9,160 bases of DNA. Source: Flavobacteriales bacterium (GTDB lineage Bacteria > Bacteroidota > Bacteroidia > Flavobacteriales > PHOS-HE28). The stretch is from positions 1-9,160 of the forward strand of contig SSGN01000226.1 in NCBI GenBank assembly GCA_008016945.1. Direction: 5' to 3'. This document shows, piece by piece, positions 6,710-9,160 of the stretch (position 1 is the first letter of the stretch; the number at the start of each line of letters is the position of its first letter). The position numbers and the translations under genes were made by a program. Under the pieces are notes generated by a model, which saw nothing but the letters and a program-made list of their open reading frames with translations, made no database searches and was not told the origin of the DNA.

Positions 6710-6724
6710 GCATACGCCGTGCCA
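6710..6724 (-). promoter_or_regulatory. Sigma-54 (-24/-12) promoter of the fap-like operon
   Basis: The minus strand reads TGGCACGGCGTATGC, matching TGGCAC-N5-TTGC at all but one position and with exactly ten bases between the GG and GC dinucleotides. Transcription would start near 6698, leaving a leader of about 25 bases with a good Shine-Dalgarno (GGGAG) before the ATG at 6673. Together with the sigma-54 activator at the other end of the operon this is well supported. Confidence 0.85.
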
Positions 6725-7056
6725 GTCGATAATTGCTTTGAAAATCAGCTTGTTGGAGTTCAGATCCGTATCGCGAGGGTGCGGCCGTTGTAACAGGGGC
6801 GAAGCAGTCCGAGCCGTCGCATCGGGCGCATTCCCTTGCCCCTGCTGGCTGCGGCGGCATTGTTTCGCTGGTGATACACCCGGCGGACGGTTTACACCTC
6901 ACCGCGCCCGAGCAGTGCGCGGAAGATCCTTCAGGTCGGCCAGGCGAGCAGCCAGGCCGGCGCAGGCAACCCCCTCGTCGGCGACGGGCGGCCGGAATCG
7001 CGGATGCGCGGTGGCTGGTCCGGTATCGGGCAGGGCATGATGACGGCGGCCCTGTT
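6725..7056. other. Intergenic region between divergent operons
   Basis: About 330 bases between the fap-like promoter and the Shine-Dalgarno of the membrane-protein gene. I see no convincing open reading frame, RNA gene or sigma-70 promoter. It must contain the activator's upstream binding site if regulation is conventional. Candidates are the TGATACACCCG repeat arm at 6872-6882 and the dyad GGTGA-N24-TCACC at 6870-6903, both about 145-195 bases from the -24 element, a normal distance for enhancer sites. The promoter of the pdxJ operon also presumably lies here. Confidence 0.5.
6872..6882. repeat. 11-bp inverted repeat, upstream copy
   Basis: TGATACACCCG, exact reverse complement of 6697-6707. 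Its distance from the sigma-54 promoter suits an enhancer-type activator site. Confidence 0.4.
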
Positions 7057-7061
7057 GGAGG
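7057..7061 (+). promoter_or_regulatory. Strong Shine-Dalgarno deciding the start of the 92-aa gene
   Basis: GGAGG is followed seven bases later by ATG at 7069 and four bases later by a tandem ATG at 7066. The spacing favours 7069. The in-frame start at 6871 has no such signal and would add a low-complexity Arg-rich segment. Confidence 0.7.
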
Positions 7062-7068
7062 ATCGATG

Positions 7069-7347
7069 ATGCACTGGCTCTATCTGCTGCTGGCCCTGGG
7101 CGCCCTTTGGCTGGCCATCACCACACCCCATGCCTGGCTGTTGCTGCTGGCCCTGCTGGCGGCGCTGGCGCTGTTCGTGGCCTGGATGCGAGGCTGGTAC
7201 CTGGACCGCGTCGGTGGCCAGCCACAGCGCGACGAGTCGGCGATCATCGATCCGCTGGAGCTGCGCAAGCTGCGCGAACAGGCCGCGGCGCGCAAGCGCG
7301 AACTGGCTGCTGCACAGACGCAGGATCCAGGTCCTCCGGCGGCATGA
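7069..7347 (+). CDS. Small two-helix inner-membrane protein upstream of pdxJ
   Basis: A 92-aa protein with two adjacent hydrophobic helices (about residues 2-18, [15 protein letters not shown], and 22-43, [18 protein letters not shown]), then a charged tail with a helical stretch ([19 protein letters not shown]) and a Pro/Ala end. Positive residues after helix 2 suggest both termini are cytoplasmic (a hairpin). I do not recognise a named family. The ATG of pdxJ overlaps its TGA stop (ATGA), so the two are translationally coupled. A functional tie to vitamin B6 synthesis is not shown. The start may be 7066 instead, adding one Met. Confidence 0.8.
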   Translation: MHWLYLLLALGALWLAITTPHAWLLLLALLAALALFVAWMRGWYLDRVGGQPQRDESAIIDPLELRKLREQAAARKRELAAAQTQDPGPPAA

Positions 7348-8105
7348 GTACCCGGCTCAGCGTGAACGTCAACAAGGTCGCCGTGCTGCGCAATTCGCGT
7401 GGCGGCGGCACACCGGACGTCACCCGTGCCGCGCTCACCTGCCTGGAGGCCGGGGCGCATGGCATCACCGTGCATCCACGCCCGGACCGGCGCCACATCG
7501 TGGCCGAGGACCTGCCTCCGCTGGCCGGGCTGTGCGCCCGCTTCGGGGTCGAGTTCAATATCGAAGGCAATCCCTTCGCCGCCCCTCGGGCCGGTTATCC
7601 GGGCCTGCTGGCGCTGTGCGAGCAGGTACGGCCGGCCCAGGTCACCCTGGTGCCGGACGGCGATGGCCAGCTCACCTCCGACCACGGCTTCAGCTTTGAT
7701 GGCGACACCACGGCGCTGGCCCTGCAGGTGGCCGCCTTCGCGTCGCTGGGATGCAGGGTCAGCCTGTTCGTCGATGCGGGCGTGGCCGGACTGGAGCGGG
7801 CGGCCGCACTGGGGGCGGACCGGATCGAGATCTACACCGGGCCCTGGGCCGAGGGCCACGCCGGCGGCAGGCCGCAGGCCGCGTTGGAAGCCTGCGCCGA
7901 CACCGCCCGCCGGGCGAGTGTCGCCGGGCTGGGCGTCAATGCCGGCCACGACCTGTCGCAGGCCAACCTGGGCGCCTTCCTGGAGGCGGTACCGGCCGTG
8001 CAGGAAGTATCCATCGGCCACGCACTGATCGGTGAGGCCCTGTACGACGGCCTGGATGCCACAGTGCGCGGCTACCTGGCCATCCTGGCCCGCACCGCCG
8101 GCTGA
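7344..8105 (+). CDS. pdxJ: Pyridoxine 5'-phosphate synthase
   Basis: A 253-aa cytoplasmic TIM-barrel enzyme that condenses 1-deoxy-D-xylulose 5-phosphate with 3-amino-2-oxopropyl phosphate to give pyridoxine 5'-phosphate, the ring-closing step of the DXP-dependent vitamin B6 pathway. Recognisable blocks are [16 protein letters not shown] (6-21), [13 protein letters not shown] (40-52) with catalytic His44, FNIEGNP with Glu74, VSLFVDA (139-145), VNAGHDLS with His202, and SIGHALIG (223-230) near the phosphate site. The E. coli sequence NIDHIATLR has Asn-Lys in place of Asp-His here (Lys11), and NLEMA is NIEGN; I recall the same pattern in Bacteroides-type PdxJ, so it looks like a natural subclass rather than a defect. 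Length equals the family norm of about 240-260. Its start overlaps the upstream stop by four bases. Confidence 0.96.
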   Translation: MSTRLSVNVNKVAVLRNSRGGGTPDVTRAALTCLEAGAHGITVHPRPDRRHIVAEDLPPLAGLCARFGVEFNIEGNPFAAPRAGYPGLLALCEQVRPAQVTLVPDGDGQLTSDHGFSFDGDTTALALQVAAFASLGCRVSLFVDAGVAGLERAAALGADRIEIYTGPWAEGHAGGRPQAALEACADTARRASVAGLGVNAGHDLSQANLGAFLEAVPAVQEVSIGHALIGEALYDGLDATVRGYLAILARTAG

Positions 8106-8112
8106 TCGCGCA

Positions 8113-8221
8113 CCCAGCCTGTCACGCCGCGGCCCCGGCGGGCGTTACGCCTGTGGTGTGGACCTTGGTCAGCCCGATCCCCTCCCGGCCGCCTCCGGCC
8201 GGACAGCGTCTGCAGGCTGGG
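8113..8221. other. Structured 3' region downstream of pdxJ
   Basis: A 9-bp inverted repeat (CCCAGCCTG at 8113-8121, CAGGCTGGG at 8213-8221) encloses 91 bases. Inside is a 7-bp hairpin, CCGGCCG at 8185-8191 and CGGCCGG at 8196-8202, with loop CCTC. No T-run follows on the plus strand, so a terminator for pdxJ is possible but unproven. Confidence 0.35.
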
Positions 8222-8231
8222 GCGGGGCCAC

Positions 8232-8260
8232 AAAGGAAAACGCCGCCCGGAGGCGGCGTT
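8232..8260 (-). terminator. Rho-independent terminator of the exbD operon
   Basis: On the minus strand a perfect 9-bp stem (AACGCCGCC, loop TCCG, GGCGGCGTT; bases 8239-8260) is followed by TTCCTTTG, giving a T-rich tail. It lies about 60 bases after the exbD2 stop. On the plus strand the tail is not T-rich, so it primarily serves the exbD genes but the stem may also slow transcription arriving from pdxJ. Confidence 0.8.
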
Positions 8261-8320
8261 CTCACTGGCCAGGTCCCGTGACCGCCGCCGCTGCAGGAAG
8301 CGGCGATCGCGGGGGCAGGC

Positions 8321-8737
8321 CTACTGCTGGTTGACGAAGTTGATCTTCATCATCTGCGCGTTCTTGGCCGCGGCCAGGACCCGTGCGGTGGTCTCGTACT
8401 CCGAATCGTTGCTGGAGTCGATGCGCAGCTCGGGCTGGTTGGTCGGATCGCGCTGGACCTCGGTGTCCATCATCTGCTGCAACGTACCCACTGCCACCGG
8501 GCTGTTGTTCCAGAACACCTGGTTGGTCGCATCGCTGCGCAGGTCGATCGGGGGCGGCGGCTCCTTCGTCACCGGCGGCGGGTTGATCACCCGCTGCGGC
8601 AGGGCCACGTCGATCGGGTAGGTCATGATCGGCGCGGTGACGATGAAGATGATCAGCAGCACCAGCATCACGTCCACCAGGGGCGTGACGTTGATGTCGG
8701 CCATCGGGCCCTTGCCGGAACCGGAACTGAAAGCCAT
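8321..8737 (-). CDS. exbD2: ExbD2, biopolymer transporter of the TonB energising complex
   Basis: A 138-aa inner-membrane protein of the ExbD/TolR family. A short cytoplasmic N-terminus ([19 protein letters not shown]) leads into one membrane helix (about 19-40, [17 protein letters not shown]) containing the conserved proton-path Asp in PLVDVML. The periplasmic domain has a Pro-rich stretch ([12 protein letters not shown]) and ends in VNQQ. ExbD works with ExbB to use the proton gradient to drive TonB-dependent outer-membrane receptors. The second copy follows ExbD1 by three bases, the tonB-exbB-exbD1-exbD2 arrangement of Xanthomonas campestris, where exbD2 was reported dispensable for iron uptake but needed for plant interaction phenotypes. 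The periplasmic part diverges from the neighbouring ExbD1 although 69 bases covering the helix are identical. AAGGGG upstream lies inside the end of exbD1. Confidence 0.93.
   Translation of the reverse strand: MAFSSGSGKGPMADINVTPLVDVMLVLLIIFIVTAPIMTYPIDVALPQRVINPPPVTKEPPPPIDLRSDATNQVFWNNSPVAVGTLQQMMDTEVQRDPTNQPELRIDSSNDSEYETTARVLAAAKNAQMMKINFVNQQ
8642..8710. repeat. 69-bp perfect direct repeat, exbD2 copy
   Basis: Bases 8642-8710 are identical to 9068-9136, offset 426. They encode the segment from about GPMADIN through the membrane helix in both exbD genes. Confidence 0.9.
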
Positions 8738-8740
8738 GGC

Positions 8741-9160
8741 TCAGGGCCCCTTTTCTTTGGTGGCGACGAAGCCGACGTCGAGCATGCCCTGGGCCTGGGC
8801 GAGCTTGGTGACGTCGGTGATCGTGCGCATCTTGGTGGTGCGGTCGCCGCGCAGGTTCAGCTTGGGCTGCGGAACCTGCTGGGCGACGCTGGACAGACGC
8901 GACTCGAGCACCTCGCGGGTGACCGCTTCGTCGTTCCAGAACAGGGAGCCATCCTCCTTCACCGACACGGTGATGGGCATGACCTTTGGAACGTCGTCAT
9001 CCTTTGCCACGACATCGGTCTGGGGCAGGTCGATCTTCACCTTGTGCTGCATCAGTGGCGCAGTGATGATGAAGATGATCAGCAGCACCAGCATCACGTC
9101 CACCAGGGGCGTGACGTTGATGTCGGCCATCGGGCCGCCGGTGTTGTCCGAACTGAAGGC
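8741..9160 (-). CDS. exbD1: ExbD1, biopolymer transporter (5' end beyond the window)
   Basis: An ExbD/TolR-family protein, 139 residues visible. The frame remains open to the window edge, reading [18 protein letters not shown]; by comparison with exbD2, whose product starts MAFSS, the true ATG is almost certainly the next codon outside the window. The internal ATG at 9130 is therefore not the start. The single helix ([18 protein letters not shown]) carries the essential membrane Asp. The periplasmic domain contains a charged stretch (VVAKDDDVPKV) and the ExbD-typical segment LNLRGDRTTKMRTITDV. It energises TonB with ExbB, presumably encoded just upstream. The stop is three bases before the exbD2 ATG. 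Confidence 0.93.
   Translation of the reverse strand, partial: AFSSDNTGGPMADINVTPLVDVMLVLLIIFIITAPLMQHKVKIDLPQTDVVAKDDDVPKVMPITVSVKEDGSLFWNDEAVTREVLESRLSSVAQQVPQPKLNLRGDRTTKMRTITDVTKLAQAQGMLDVGFVATKEKGP
9068..9136. repeat. 69-bp perfect direct repeat, exbD1 copy
   Basis: Identical base for base to 8642-8710. Flanking coding sequence is only partly similar, so identity stops abruptly at both ends. Confidence 0.9.

Noticed and set aside
6871..7068. N-terminal extension of the 92-aa membrane protein
   Set aside because: Arg/Gly/Pro-rich low-complexity sequence with no ribosome-binding site, whereas GGAGG lies directly before 7069.

Overview
The window is high-GC, gene-dense chromosomal DNA that most resembles a Xanthomonadaceae member (Stenotrophomonas/Xanthomonas group). 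The best evidence is the end of an exbD1-exbD2 pair facing a pdxJ gene, a TonB-system layout I know from Xanthomonas campestris, plus codon usage dominated by G/C third positions. The genus is an inference.

Layout. (1) 1-806, + strand: 3' end of a sigma-54 enhancer-binding activator with a GAFTGA loop, AAA+ core and Fis-type helix-turn-helix. (2) 876-6673, - strand: a six-gene operon of exported proteins. In transcription order these are a small Gly-rich secreted protein (FapA position), a 221-aa and a 484-aa repeat protein (FapB- and FapC-like fibrillins), a C39 cysteine peptidase (FapD), a secreted protein with one fibrillin-like repeat (FapE position) and a coiled-coil plus beta-barrel outer-membrane protein (FapF). 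Gene order, predicted localisation and domain types match the Pseudomonas fap functional-amyloid operon, although the sequences look strongly diverged. (3) 6674-7068: intergenic region with a near-consensus -24/-12 sigma-54 promoter driving the operon. (4) 7069-8105, + strand: a 92-aa two-helix membrane protein translationally coupled to pdxJ (vitamin B6 synthesis). (5) 8321-9160, - strand: exbD2 and the incomplete exbD1, ending in a rho-independent terminator.

How it may work together. The activator gene is convergent with the amyloid operon and the operon has a sigma-54 promoter at its other end, so the activator is the natural candidate regulator. The products would be exported by Sec: FapB/FapC-like subunits cross the outer membrane through the FapF-like pore and polymerise outside, while the C39 peptidase processes something in the periplasm. 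Two operon proteins (FapA and FapE positions) carry a motif in the register of double-glycine leaders, the classical C39 recognition element, making them candidate substrates. Three strong hairpins between the major fibrillin gene and the peptidase gene would fit differential expression of subunit versus export/processing genes. The pdxJ and exbD genes are housekeeping neighbours with no evident link to the amyloid system.
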